A stretch of DNA of 64,000 bases from Rhodopirellula bahusiensis (lineage in GTDB: Bacteria > Planctomycetota > Planctomycetia > Pirellulales > Pirellulaceae), in the NCBI RefSeq assembly GCF_002727185.1, contig NZ_NIZW01000020.1, positions 1 to 64,000 on the forward strand. The letters are read 5' to 3'. Shown here piece by piece: positions 37,427 through 46,413 of this stretch. Each line of letters starts with the position of its first letter. Within the stretch, counting starts at the first letter, position 1. The notes below the pieces were generated by a model. The model had not been told where the DNA came from, searched no databases, and saw nothing but the letters and a program-made list of their open reading frames with translations. The translations under genes were made by a program, and so were the position numbers.

Positions 37427-38920
37427 ATGCTGCACGAAATTCTTCGACCCGTTCAACGACGTCTGTGGCTTGCTTCGATGATCCGCGGCGTCTCCACCGG
37501 TCTGTTGATCGGAGCGATTCTTGCACTCTGGGTCGCAATCGCTCGCACCGCATTCTTCCCCAGCATGCACTGGGCATGGCCACTATCGATCGTTGTTGCC
37601 GGCGGCGTGGTTGGGTGGGTGATCGGAATGCTGGGACGGTTCAATGAACAATCAGCGGCAAGGCTAATCGACGAGCACTACGGACTGAAGGATCGTTCGA
37701 TCACTTCACTGCAGTTCGACCGCGAACGGAATCTTCATTCGGATCCCGTGCGAGAGTTGCAATTGGCCGAGGCGGACCAACAACTGCATCGAGTCAATCC
37801 AGTCGAGTGCGTCCCAATCACCGCACCGCGACACGCACGATGGATCGCAGGCTTGGTGATCGCAACGACGTTGTTGTTGATCATCGGCAATCGCAATGTT
37901 CCCACTTTGGAAGCCAAACCAATCTTGCCATTGGCTCAGCAGCAATCCTTCGACCTTCGCGAAACGATGCTCGAGGATTTGGAAGAGATGGCGGAGGAAC
38001 AAGAGGATCCTGAACTCGAAGCTCTCATCGAAGAACTCAGTGAGAAACTGGATGAGATGGAATCCGATGCTTTGGATGAAGCGGACTTGCTAGCGACACT
38101 TTCCGAAATGGAGCAATCGCTGGCAGAAGCCCGCGAGTCGCTGAAACTGGAAATGACTGACACGATGTTGAAGGCGCTCGCCGCGGCCATGAAACCATCG
38201 GACGCGATGAACCAAGCCGCCAAGGCACTTGAAGCCGAACAATACGACGAAGCAAGCGAACAGCTTGAAGCGGTGGATCCATCTCAAATGGGCGACAAGC
38301 AACGCCGCGCCGTCGCAGACAACCTGAAAAAGATGTTGTCAAAACTCAAACCCGCACAGCAGGGACAACTTAGCAATTCAATTAGCGAGTTGGCCGAGGG
38401 CTTGGACTCAAAAAACATGAGTCAATGTAAGAAGTGCCTTTCGAAACTGGCGTCGGAATGCAAACAGCAAGGACAACGCAAGAAGATTGGCAACTGCATG
38501 TCGTGTCAACTCAACCGACTCTCGCAGTGCAAAAGCGAGTGCCGCGGTCAGTGCCAATCCGACAGCGTCGCAAAGTCCGACTCGCCGAGCCAAAAGGCGG
38601 GCCGAGGTGCCAGTGGGCAACCTTTGGGCGATCAAGCCACCAAAATTGACAGCGTTCGAAACGAGGAAATGCTAACCGGCCAACAGTCTGAAGGCCCTAG
38701 CGAAACGGAGATCCTGCAAGCTCCCGAGGGCGAACAAAACGCCGTCCGCCAATATCAGGCCAAGTACAACAAGTTCAAACGAGAAGCCGAGGCGGTTCTG
38801 AACTCTGAACCGCTTCCGATGGGCCACAGAGAGACCGTCCGCAAGTACTTTGAAGCGATTCGCCCAAACAACGAAACCGAAGCGGAGATGGCCATGGAAG
38901 CATCTGCAACGGACGAGTGA
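37427..38920 (+). CDS. Membrane protein with acidic coiled coil and CxxC-rich insert
   Basis: A 497-residue protein that I cannot name. Three membrane helices lie at ~20-40, ~50-69 and ~138-154. A long, very acidic coiled coil follows (~175-290; LEEMAEEQEDPELEALIEEL is typical). A cysteine-rich segment near 334-374 shows CKKC, CMSC and CKSECRGQC, suggestive of metal binding or disulfides. The C-terminus is charged. It lies 212 bp after the double-VWA gene, so it may be transcribed with the Bat-like operon or from its own promoter. A GTG four codons upstream (37415) is an alternative start. Confidence 0.8.
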   Translation: MLHEILRPVQRRLWLASMIRGVSTGLLIGAILALWVAIARTAFFPSMHWAWPLSIVVAGGVVGWVIGMLGRFNEQSAARLIDEHYGLKDRSITSLQFDRERNLHSDPVRELQLAEADQQLHRVNPVECVPITAPRHARWIAGLVIATTLLLIIGNRNVPTLEAKPILPLAQQQSFDLRETMLEDLEEMAEEQEDPELEALIEELSEKLDEMESDALDEADLLATLSEMEQSLAEARESLKLEMTDTMLKALAAAMKPSDAMNQAAKALEAEQYDEASEQLEAVDPSQMGDKQRRAVADNLKKMLSKLKPAQQGQLSNSISELAEGLDSKNMSQCKKCLSKLASECKQQGQRKKIGNCMSCQLNRLSQCKSECRGQCQSDSVAKSDSPSQKAGRGASGQPLGDQATKIDSVRNEEMLTGQQSEGPSETEILQAPEGEQNAVRQYQAKYNKFKREAEAVLNSEPLPMGHRETVRKYFEAIRPNNETEAEMAMEASATDE

Positions 38921-38982
38921 ATCCACTCCACCGCCCCTGAGGCAGGTCAGTAGCCGAAACTCACAACAAGACGGAACTCAGA

Positions 38983-40494
38983 TCAATCGGATTTCGCGAG
39001 ACCGTCTGTTGGGAGGATCCAGAGCCAACGCTGCAGGTAAGCTTCCGCCTGCATTGGCCCGTACTCCGCGTCTTCATCGATGAATTCTTGTTCGGTGGGA
39101 GGCTCAACAGGAGTCGCCGCTGTTGCAGAGTCGGGCTCAAATCCCCAGAGCGCCAATTCCTTCTGATCGACCTTCAGCCCAAATGGGCGATCTCCCATGG
39201 GTGCGAGGTTTCCTATTTTGAAATCGCCGCTCTCGTCGCGATCATTCAGCAGGCTTGGGGCAGCGTCGTGGATCTCTTGGATGGTGCTCGGCCAACGCCC
39301 TTCTCGCTGCTGAAACAATCGAGCCAAGATGGCTGTTTTGGCCAAACGCACATGCATGGCGGATCGGACAAAGGCTTGATTCATCGAAACCAAACTCGGC
39401 ATTGTCATCTCGGTGACTTGAGTGTCCAGTTTCCGCAACCAATTCCTAGATTGAAAAGAAGCCTGCACCGAAGTTTCCAGACTCTCGATCTCCTTGAAAA
39501 AGGTGGTCAGATCATCGGTGGGAACAAGCTCCAACCGGTCGTACATGGCCAGCGTCTCCAAGGCGTCGATGGAGTGCCCGCCCGGCAATTGGTACGCAAC
39601 GGCTTCTTCCCCCAGTTCCTCTAAAAACTCCGTGTCCTCAAACAATGGTAGCGCCCAAGCTCGTTCGCCTATCAAGAATCGTCTGTAGCGAGGTTCAATC
39701 TCTTCAAGCCCTTCGAGTTGCTCCAAGACAGCTCGCCACTGCTCACCGTCAAAGCAATCGATTTGCAGCGAGGTTTTGATGGCATTCAGGGCAACATCGA
39801 GCATTGCCACACTGACCAGTTGTGAAACTGCAATTGGCTCCTCCTCTGACCCCCGTGAGCTTCCGATTAGGGCCAACACACACTGTCCTGCGTGGTCGAA
39901 GTCATCGCGGCGAAGCGCGTCTTCAAACTCCAGTTTCAATAGCCGAACGATGTGTCTTTCCTGGCCCATTCCCGGAAAAAACGCATCCGACTCAATGGAC
40001 GTCCAGATACCACGACTCCCCACCGCGACCAAATGAATGCGATCAAGAACACGCTTCCATTCTGTCAAGTAGGTTCGGACAGCGTCATCATACGGATAGT
40101 CCTGCCCATACACGTAACTTGGAACGTCCTCACCCACGTTGATCCCGATCACGGGAATATTCCGAGATGACTCCTGGAACGCGTCCGATTCGATCTCATC
40201 GAGGATGCGTTCCCATTCCCGGCTACGTGATGAATCAATCCGTTCCATGCGGTACTCCAGCAACGACTCCGCATCAATTGGCAAACCGCTGGCAAGCAAA
40301 TCATTCTTACGATCGGCCAGTTCCTGAGCCGCCGCGTTCTGGCGTGCGAACCACCAAGCCAGCACCAAAAAAATCAGTGATAGCGGCAGGACGAGAAAGA
40401 AGAACACCGCCAAGTTTCGCGGGGTCAACAATCGCGCGAGCAAACTCGCCGACAGCTTCGAATCATCTGATGAAGTCATTCTGGCATGGATCAT
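38983..40494 (-). CDS. Single-pass membrane protein of unknown function, third gene of the NamZ operon
   Basis: A 503-residue protein without a recognised family. One membrane helix lies at ~29-50 (NLAVFFFLVLPLSLIFLVLA). The remaining ~450 residues are mostly helical, acidic and presumably outside the cytoplasm. A short motif near the C-terminus (REGRWPSTIQEI, then GFEPD) resembles the tail of secreted planctomycete proteins. Its start lies 11 bp after the stop of the muramidase gene, so it is probably co-transcribed with the symporter and muramidase genes. An internal ATG at 40479 is an alternative start. A role in sugar capture or muropeptide handling is inference from position only. Confidence 0.8.
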   Translation of the reverse strand: MIHARMTSSDDSKLSASLLARLLTPRNLAVFFFLVLPLSLIFLVLAWWFARQNAAAQELADRKNDLLASGLPIDAESLLEYRMERIDSSRSREWERILDEIESDAFQESSRNIPVIGINVGEDVPSYVYGQDYPYDDAVRTYLTEWKRVLDRIHLVAVGSRGIWTSIESDAFFPGMGQERHIVRLLKLEFEDALRRDDFDHAGQCVLALIGSSRGSEEEPIAVSQLVSVAMLDVALNAIKTSLQIDCFDGEQWRAVLEQLEGLEEIEPRYRRFLIGERAWALPLFEDTEFLEELGEEAVAYQLPGGHSIDALETLAMYDRLELVPTDDLTTFFKEIESLETSVQASFQSRNWLRKLDTQVTEMTMPSLVSMNQAFVRSAMHVRLAKTAILARLFQQREGRWPSTIQEIHDAAPSLLNDRDESGDFKIGNLAPMGDRPFGLKVDQKELALWGFEPDSATAATPVEPPTEQEFIDEDAEYGPMQAEAYLQRWLWILPTDGLAKSD

Positions 40495-40505
40495 TTCAGA
40501 GGAAA

Positions 40506-41756
40506 TCAGCGGTACATCAGGTACTTCGCTCGGCGAGCTTGAAACTCTTCCAACTCTTCTTCGTAGGCCGCCTGCAACTGCTCCACCGAGTGACCGCCAA
40601 GGATTCCCTCCGCTGTTTTCTGGCTGACCAACAAACGGTTCAGTGACTTCGTATTCCAGTCGTCGGGGGCAAGTGTCCTCAACGTCACGGCAATGGTTAG
40701 CGCCGTTCGCAATGGATCAAACTCAGCCCGCTGAGTCAGGACCACGTTCACCCCGCCACACTTTTCATTGGCAAATTTGCTGGCGTCCGGCGTGAACTCA
40801 ATTGGAACGAATCTCACCCCGCTCAATCCCTGGGCGTTCAGTTCACGAGCCAATTCCAACGCGTCGATCCAGGGAGCACCGAAGTGTTCGAAAGGTGTGT
40901 CCGTGCCACGGCCCACGGACAAGTTGGTCGTCTCCCACAGCCCGATCGCCGGATACAGATAGGCCGCGTTGAGGCTTCGCATGTTGGGTGACGGATTGAT
41001 CCACATCCGTCCGGTTTGATCAAACCCGGGGCGTCCTGCCCAACCCTCCATCGGAATGACTTGCAGATCCAGATCGAGTTCCCATTCCGCTTGGAACATT
41101 TTGGCCAGCTCACCAATCGTCATTCCGTGCCGGACGGGAATGCGATGGTAAGCGATGAACGATTCGCTGCCCGCATCGGTGACTGGACCTTGCACCTCCG
41201 TCCCGTTGATCGGATTGGGCCGATCCAAAACAACAAACCGAACATCATTTTCGGCCGCCGCCTTCATCGCGCCACCCATCGTCGAGATGTAGGTGTAGAA
41301 GCGAACGCCAATGTCCTGAATATCAAAGACCAGCGTGTCGATGCCTTCCAGCATCTCCGCCGTCGGAACACGAGTCTTGCCGTACAGACTGTGGACCTTC
41401 AATCCGGTCAACGAGTCCTGTTGGTCGTCGATATTTGCTTGATCCAACTGACCCACAAATCCATGTTCCGGACTGAACAAAGCGACCAAGTCCACGTCCG
41501 TTGAATCGTGCAGCAACTGAACCGTCGAGGCTCCGGTCAGATTCGTTCCCGTGTGGTTCGTGATCAGCCCCACCTTCTGTCCAGCAAGGCTCGAAAAATC
41601 ATCTCGTTGCAACACATCGATTCCGGCCAGAACTTGCGCGGTCGCGACATTGGGTTGGAAGGCGGAAAGCGTGATCGCAAGCAGACAAATTGCGACGAAT
41701 AGAGAGGGCATGATTGGTTTAAAAGAAGACATGAGTGGTTGGTGTTTCAGAGTCAT
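40506..41756 (-). CDS. namZ: Exo-beta-N-acetylmuramidase, NamZ / DUF1343 family
   Basis: A 416-residue exported glycosidase of the DUF1343 group, to which the exo-muramidase NamZ (glycoside hydrolase family 171) belongs. The known enzyme removes MurNAc from the non-reducing end of peptidoglycan glycans. Family marks are LFSPEHGFVG, VFDIQDIGVRFYTYIS, DRPNPINGTEVQGP and the downstream SPNMRSLNAAYLYPAIG. A signal peptide occupies the first ~40 residues (PSLFVAICLLAITLSAF to ATAQ). Starts at 41756, 41732 and 41711 are all possible; the first leaves 17 bp to the symporter stop. The neighbours (symporter, MurQ, sugar kinase) support MurNAc as the product. Confidence 0.88.
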   Translation of the reverse strand: MTLKHQPLMSSFKPIMPSLFVAICLLAITLSAFQPNVATAQVLAGIDVLQRDDFSSLAGQKVGLITNHTGTNLTGASTVQLLHDSTDVDLVALFSPEHGFVGQLDQANIDDQQDSLTGLKVHSLYGKTRVPTAEMLEGIDTLVFDIQDIGVRFYTYISTMGGAMKAAAENDVRFVVLDRPNPINGTEVQGPVTDAGSESFIAYHRIPVRHGMTIGELAKMFQAEWELDLDLQVIPMEGWAGRPGFDQTGRMWINPSPNMRSLNAAYLYPAIGLWETTNLSVGRGTDTPFEHFGAPWIDALELARELNAQGLSGVRFVPIEFTPDASKFANEKCGGVNVVLTQRAEFDPLRTALTIAVTLRTLAPDDWNTKSLNRLLVSQKTAEGILGGHSVEQLQAAYEEELEEFQARRAKYLMYR

Positions 41757-41773
41757 TCGTCGAGGAAGGGATA

Positions 41774-43297
41774 TCAGTTGTTCGCTCGTTGCCCAGCCGA
41801 GACCAAGCGACTAGCGAGGTAGCCTGCCGTGAAGGTGGTGACCGAGCCGATGATCGCCAACCATGGCCAAGCGACAGACGTTCCAAACTTGATCGCCGTG
41901 AGCACAATCATGCCCGAGACCATTCCAATCAGTGCACCACGTTGGTGAGCGGAATTGGTCAGAATCCCAAGCAGGAAAACGCCCAGTAAAATCCCGGCCG
42001 TGAAGCCGGCGATAGCGAGTGCATCGCTGATGACACTGCTGGAAAGATAGCTCGCACCGATCCCAATCGCGATCTGGATCAAACCAAAGGCGATGGTCAG
42101 CTTGCGACTGACACCGAGCAGGTTGCCAGACGTTTCGTTGTCGGAACGCTTCTCTTCAGCTTCCTTGTCAGCCGATCCGTTGCGGCGAGCGAGCAGCCAA
42201 GGTTGGTAGAAATCCGAGACGGCTGCCGAAGCGGATGAATTCAACGAGCTGGACAACGTCGACATAGCGGCTGCGAACACGGCTGCCAGCGTGAGGCCGA
42301 CCAAACCAACCGGCAGGTAGTCGACAATGAATGCCGCGAAAACTTCGTCATTGTGTTCAAACGCTCGCGGATGGATTTGCGAATAGAAACATGCCAACGC
42401 AACACCCAGCAACAGGAACAATGCGAACTGGATCAAGACCACCACGCCGCTGGCAACCACAGCTCGCTGCGCATCCACTGTGCTGCGTGCGGCCAAGTAA
42501 CGTTGGACAATCATTTGATCGGTCCCGTGAGTTCCCAGCGTCAACACCGCCCCGCCGATGACTCCCGACCAGAATGTGAAAGGCTCCGTCAGCACACTGA
42601 ATGTCTCGGTTGATCGAACGCGAAAATCAAAGACATGGAAACGCCCGGTCTCCTGACCAAATTCGACCAGTTGCTGCCAATCATTCGGGAAGTAGTTGAC
42701 CAGGATCTGCAACGACAGCACCCCGCCGACCATGTAAACGACCAACTGAATGCAGTCGCTCCAGATCACGGCTTTGATCCCGCCAAAGAACGTGTAGATG
42801 ATCGTGAAGACACCCAGGATCACGATGCAGCTAACCAGGTCAACGCTGAGGACCTTTTCCAACGCGATGCCAGCCAAGAACAGACGCAACCCATCGCCCA
42901 AGTTTCGAGTGACCAAGAACAGCAACGATGCGAAACGCTTGCTGGCACCACCAAATCGCGTGTTCAGAATCTCATAGGCCGAAAAGATTTCGCCGCGGCG
43001 AAACAGAGGCACCAACACCACCGCGACGATCAAACGGCCGATGACCAGCCCCATTCCCAATTGCAAAAAACGCATGTCGCCATCGACCGCGAATGCAATT
43101 CCAGGCACGCTCAAGAATGTCGCGGTGCTGGTTTCTGTCGCGACGATCGATCCCAGGATCGACCACCACGGCATGTCACGCCCCCCCAACAAGTAGCCCG
43201 CCAAATCCTTTTGGTCTCGGCCAACCCAGAGACCAAAGGCAACCATCGCAAGCATGTAGATGACCAGGACGGCGAGGTCAAAGGAGCTGATAGCCAA
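41774..43297 (-). CDS. Sodium:solute symporter (SSS family), candidate MurNAc transporter
   Basis: A 507-residue integral membrane protein with about 13 hydrophobic helices. Family marks include GGRDMPWWSILGSIVATETSTATFL (residues ~38-62), FGGIKAVIWSDCIQ and TLSSSLNSSASAAVSD, where the sodium-site serines and threonines of this fold lie. Members import sugars, amino acids or vitamins with sodium. The operon with a muramidase and the divergent murQ-kinase pair suggest MurNAc or GlcNAc as cargo, replacing the phosphotransferase permease used in enteric bacteria. That substrate assignment is inference. It is the first gene of a three-gene transcript. Confidence 0.9.
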   Translation of the reverse strand: MAISSFDLAVLVIYMLAMVAFGLWVGRDQKDLAGYLLGGRDMPWWSILGSIVATETSTATFLSVPGIAFAVDGDMRFLQLGMGLVIGRLIVAVVLVPLFRRGEIFSAYEILNTRFGGASKRFASLLFLVTRNLGDGLRLFLAGIALEKVLSVDLVSCIVILGVFTIIYTFFGGIKAVIWSDCIQLVVYMVGGVLSLQILVNYFPNDWQQLVEFGQETGRFHVFDFRVRSTETFSVLTEPFTFWSGVIGGAVLTLGTHGTDQMIVQRYLAARSTVDAQRAVVASGVVVLIQFALFLLLGVALACFYSQIHPRAFEHNDEVFAAFIVDYLPVGLVGLTLAAVFAAAMSTLSSSLNSSASAAVSDFYQPWLLARRNGSADKEAEEKRSDNETSGNLLGVSRKLTIAFGLIQIAIGIGASYLSSSVISDALAIAGFTAGILLGVFLLGILTNSAHQRGALIGMVSGMIVLTAIKFGTSVAWPWLAIIGSVTTFTAGYLASRLVSAGQRANN

Positions 43298-43373
43298 GTG
43301 TCGAATCTCGTTTGCTGAAGTCCATCGGTCAAAGTGAATCCGCCCCGCCTCACCCGTGCGGCTACCTTACTGT

Positions 43374-43409
43374 ATTTTGTTGTGACGAGGTATTTCGTTG
43401 TAACAAGGT
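43374..43409. promoter_or_regulatory. 18-bp tandem repeat, candidate operator of the MurNAc locus
   Basis: ATTTTGTTGTGACGAGGT (43374-43391) is followed directly by ATTTCGTTGTAACAAGGT (43392-43409), 15 of 18 positions identical. Each unit carries a TTGTnACnA core; in the second, TTGTAACAA is a perfect 9-bp palindrome. It lies in the spacer between the divergent symporter and murQ genes. Function as a regulator site is inferred. Confidence 0.45.
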
Positions 43410-43449
43410 TTGTTGCGGTCAGGGAAACACTCATGCGAAACCATTCACC

Positions 43450-44358
43450 ATGCTGAACCAGTTGAATCAATTGACCACGGAAGCCAGCAACCCGGCCTCT
43501 GCCCAGATCGATTCCTTGTCCGCGTTGCAGATCGTTCAGCTCATCAATTCACAAGATGCCTTGGTCGCGGAGGCAGTGAACACGCAAGCCCAGCAGATCG
43601 CGGAGGCGGTGGATGCGATCGCGGACAAATTCCGATCCAACGGGAGATTGATTTATCTGGGTGCCGGCACGTCCGGTCGCTTGGGAGTGCTCGACGCCAG
43701 TGAGTGCCCACCGACGTTTCGAACCCCACCCGAAATGGTCGTCGGTGTGATCGCGGGAGGCCCCGAGGCTCTGACCCGTGCGATCGAAGGGGCCGAAGAC
43801 CATCCGGAATATGCCGAGCGTGATTTATCGAACATCAAGCTGTCCGAAAACGACGTGTTGGTGGGGATCGCCACCAGCGGACGCACGCCCTACGTCATCG
43901 GCGGTTTGAAATACGCCCGGTCCGTTGGCGCTGTCACGGTGGGGCTGAGTTGCAATCCGAACTGCCAATTGCGACCGCTTTCCCAGATCATGATCGCACC
44001 GGTTGTCGGTCCGGAAGTGGTCAGCGGTTCAACTCGATTGAAAGCGGGCACAGCGACCAAGATGGTGCTGAACATGCTGACGACCGGTGCCATGATTCGG
44101 ATCGGCAAGACGTTCGGCAATCGCATGGTCGACGTCCGTGCCACCAACGAAAAACTGGTTGCCAGGTCGCGGCAGATGTTGTCTGAGATCGTTGGGATTT
44201 CAGCGGATCAAGCCGAACAATTGCTGCAACAATGCGACGGCGAAGTGAAGACCGCAATCGTCGTTCACATGAAAGAGGTTTCGCCGCAGACCGCACGTCA
44301 ATTGTTGATCGACGTCGACGGACACCTCAGTCGCTTGCTCGCGTCACCATCCAAATGA
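43450..44358 (+). CDS. murQ: N-acetylmuramic acid 6-phosphate etherase
   Basis: A 302-residue cytoplasmic SIS-domain lyase that cleaves the lactyl ether of MurNAc-6-phosphate, giving GlcNAc-6-phosphate and D-lactate. It is closely similar to the E. coli protein: GAGTSGRLGVLDASECPPTF (residues 71-90, E85) and AIEGAEDHPE (E113/E116) contain the catalytic glutamates. ATSGRTPYVIGGL, SCNPNC, GSTRLKAGTATKMVLNML and FGNRMVDVRATNEKL are also intact. The start at 43450 fits the family length; the longer open frame would run through the tandem-repeat region. It overlaps the kinase gene by 4 bp (ATGA). Confidence 0.97.
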   Translation: MLNQLNQLTTEASNPASAQIDSLSALQIVQLINSQDALVAEAVNTQAQQIAEAVDAIADKFRSNGRLIYLGAGTSGRLGVLDASECPPTFRTPPEMVVGVIAGGPEALTRAIEGAEDHPEYAERDLSNIKLSENDVLVGIATSGRTPYVIGGLKYARSVGAVTVGLSCNPNCQLRPLSQIMIAPVVGPEVVSGSTRLKAGTATKMVLNMLTTGAMIRIGKTFGNRMVDVRATNEKLVARSRQMLSEIVGISADQAEQLLQQCDGEVKTAIVVHMKEVSPQTARQLLIDVDGHLSRLLASPSK

Positions 44359-45320
44359 ATGCGTCAGACGGACTGATTTTGGGAATCGACGGGGGCGGCA
44401 CCAAGACCGTCGCTTGGTTGGCGAGATGCAACTTCACCGCCAAAAGCGATCTCTCAAACACGATGAAAATCATCGGTCGAGGACGTTCGGGATCGTCCAA
44501 TGTTCGCGGCGTTGGCTTCGAGACGGCGTTGGATCATTTGAATCAGGCGGTCGAGCGAGCCTTCACAGATGCGGAGCTTTCCCAAGTCACCGTCGAGAGT
44601 GCTTGCTTGGCACTCGCGGGTGCCGGTCGAGATGTTGAACAACAACGCATCCGGTCTTGGGCCGACCAATGTCAACTGACCAGCAAATTAACGGTCATCG
44701 ATGATGCATTGCCAGTGCTATATGCCGCCTCGTCAGACGGGATCGGAATCGCACTGATCGCGGGCACCGGTTCGCTGGCACTGGGTCAGAATGCAAATGG
44801 TGACAGGTCGCGATGCGGCGGCTGGGGAAGCCTGCTTGGCGATGAGGGCAGTGGCTACCAAATTTCACTCGCGGCATTGCGTGCAGTTGTTCGCGCCGAC
44901 GATGGACGCGGACCAAGCACACAACTGCACGAACGCTTGCTGGACCATCTTGGAATCACATCGGCCAGTGAATTGATTCCGATCCTTCATGCAGACCCCA
45001 ACAACCGAATCATGATCGCCTCGCTCGCGCCACTCGTCTTTGATGTAGCTGGTTCCGGCGATCGGGTTGCGATGCAGATCATTGATCAGGCATCCACAGA
45101 TTTAGCTGAGATGGTGCACACACTGGTCGATCGGCTCGGCATGACCACTCGACCATGCTCGTTAGCAGGCACCGGCAGCGTGCTGATTCATCAACCAGCA
45201 TTCACGCAAAGCGTCTGTGACAAGCTGGCCGAATCAGGAATCAAAACGACATACCATGCAATACCGGAGTCAGTCGCCGGCACGCTGGTGATCGCTGCGG
45301 GTTTGAATCGGGCTTACTGA
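44355..45320 (+). CDS. BadF/BadG/BcrA/BcrD-type amino-sugar kinase, MurK-like
   Basis: A 321-residue ASKHA-fold kinase. The phosphate-1 loop is ILGIDGGGTKTV (residues 8-19), LALAGAGRDVE and LIAGTGSLALG follow, and the adenosine region GGWGSLLGDEGSGYQI is well kept. The family holds N-acetylglucosamine kinases and MurK, which phosphorylates MurNAc and GlcNAc. Overlap with murQ makes MurNAc 6-phosphorylation the natural role: it would supply the MurQ substrate after uptake of free sugar. Specificity for MurNAc over GlcNAc cannot be read from sequence. Confidence 0.88.
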   Translation: MNASDGLILGIDGGGTKTVAWLARCNFTAKSDLSNTMKIIGRGRSGSSNVRGVGFETALDHLNQAVERAFTDAELSQVTVESACLALAGAGRDVEQQRIRSWADQCQLTSKLTVIDDALPVLYAASSDGIGIALIAGTGSLALGQNANGDRSRCGGWGSLLGDEGSGYQISLAALRAVVRADDGRGPSTQLHERLLDHLGITSASELIPILHADPNNRIMIASLAPLVFDVAGSGDRVAMQIIDQASTDLAEMVHTLVDRLGMTTRPCSLAGTGSVLIHQPAFTQSVCDKLAESGIKTTYHAIPESVAGTLVIAAGLNRAY

Positions 45321-45335
45321 AACAGCGAGCCCGAT
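45307..45335. terminator. Hairpin at the end of the sugar-kinase gene
   Basis: ATCGGGCT (45307-45314) pairs with AGCCCGAT (45328-45335) around a 13-nt loop that includes the stop codon. The gap to the convergent gene is only 18 bp. There is no T-run. Confidence 0.3.
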
Positions 45336-45338
45336 CGA

Positions 45339-46049
45339 TCACCAGGCACCGCATTCGGGCTCGTGTTCGTCTTCAACGCCCAAGCGGGTTTTGAATTGCT
45401 GGAACTTGTCGTACAAGCGTTCGCTGCTGCTGTGCACGTGTTCGGCTTCGGTGACAAACTTGATCGAGTCGTCTGGGTAGACATCGGAATTGATCAGCGT
45501 TTGACGGAATCCATCCAGTGGTGTTCCGTAGGCAATCAACAGCTTGTGTTCATCCAGCTGGACTTCCTGTTGCTTGGCCGTGTTGATGATTGCGATTCCG
45601 GTGCAACCGTCGTTTAGCAACACGTCTTCGAATTCCATCAAGATGCTTTTCAGCACCGGCACGTCGATGTGTTCCCGGTACAGATCTTCGTGTTGCGAAG
45701 AACTGTGATGGCTGGTTTCCAAGACGACATCGACAACACTGCCCAGTTGATCGATCAGATCCAAGAACACATCCATCAAAATGGGTTTGGATGCGGCGGC
45801 CATGATCACCGGGGTGGTAGACCCATTGGATTCGTCGACGTATTTGTCGTATCGGAATCCCTGACGTGGCGAAATCTGCACGTCGTAGGATGGTCGGATG
45901 GCGTCAGTCAATTCAAACATGCCATAGGTTTTGATCCCCATGTGAACCTGCAACTCTTCGTCGGAAAGACGCTCGAAGCTGCCAGGTGCGGATGTTGGAA
46001 TCGCGTCGTCCTGTGCCGTTGGACGAAGGATGCGTTTGAGAAAGCCCAT
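45339..46049 (-). CDS. Cytoplasmic protein of unknown function
   Basis: A 236-residue soluble protein that I do not recognise. It is acidic, with a mixed alpha/beta pattern, and contains HHSSSQHEDLYREHIDVP and ECGAW at the very end. No signal peptide, membrane helix or known catalytic motif is visible. The ATG at 46049 is preferred; the open frame continues 48 residues upstream, but that part contains no sensible fold and crosses the promoter area. It is convergent with the sugar kinase and diverges from the transglutaminase-like gene. Composition and codon use are typical of the window, so the gene is likely real. Confidence 0.72.
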   Translation of the reverse strand: MGFLKRILRPTAQDDAIPTSAPGSFERLSDEELQVHMGIKTYGMFELTDAIRPSYDVQISPRQGFRYDKYVDESNGSTTPVIMAAASKPILMDVFLDLIDQLGSVVDVVLETSHHSSSQHEDLYREHIDVPVLKSILMEFEDVLLNDGCTGIAIINTAKQQEVQLDEHKLLIAYGTPLDGFRQTLINSDVYPDDSIKFVTEAEHVHSSSERLYDKFQQFKTRLGVEDEHEPECGAW

Positions 46050-46413
46050 TTGATTGGTAATTTTCGACGCGTTTGTGATGTCGACACCAGGGTGGAAAAG
46101 ATTGCCTGAGCCGGTCCACCGCTGCGACTGGTGAACACACAAAGCTAGGTCACGCCTCGAACAAGAGCCCACAACACATCCAGAACCGCTCAAAACTCAC
46201 CGAATGCCTATTGTGCCGGCCCCCCAAGCGTTTCCACCGCTAGGACCGTCACAACCGTTCCGCTCAAGGTGCTGCCAAATGGCCAACAGGTGAACAGAAC
46301 CCACCGAAAGCGGTTGACACAAAAGCCAGGGAGTCGACATTGGTAGGTCAGCGGTATTCAGACGCCGTCAATCTCAAACACGCTTCTTTGAAAACGCTTT
46401 CAGGCGGCTGGTC
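46050..46413. other. Intergenic region of a divergent pair
   Basis: No gene is supported in this 364-bp stretch. A perfect TTGACA at 46314-46319 faces the plus-strand gene, but only poor -10 candidates follow at the right distance (46337-46343), so it is a weak promoter call. Confidence 0.45.
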
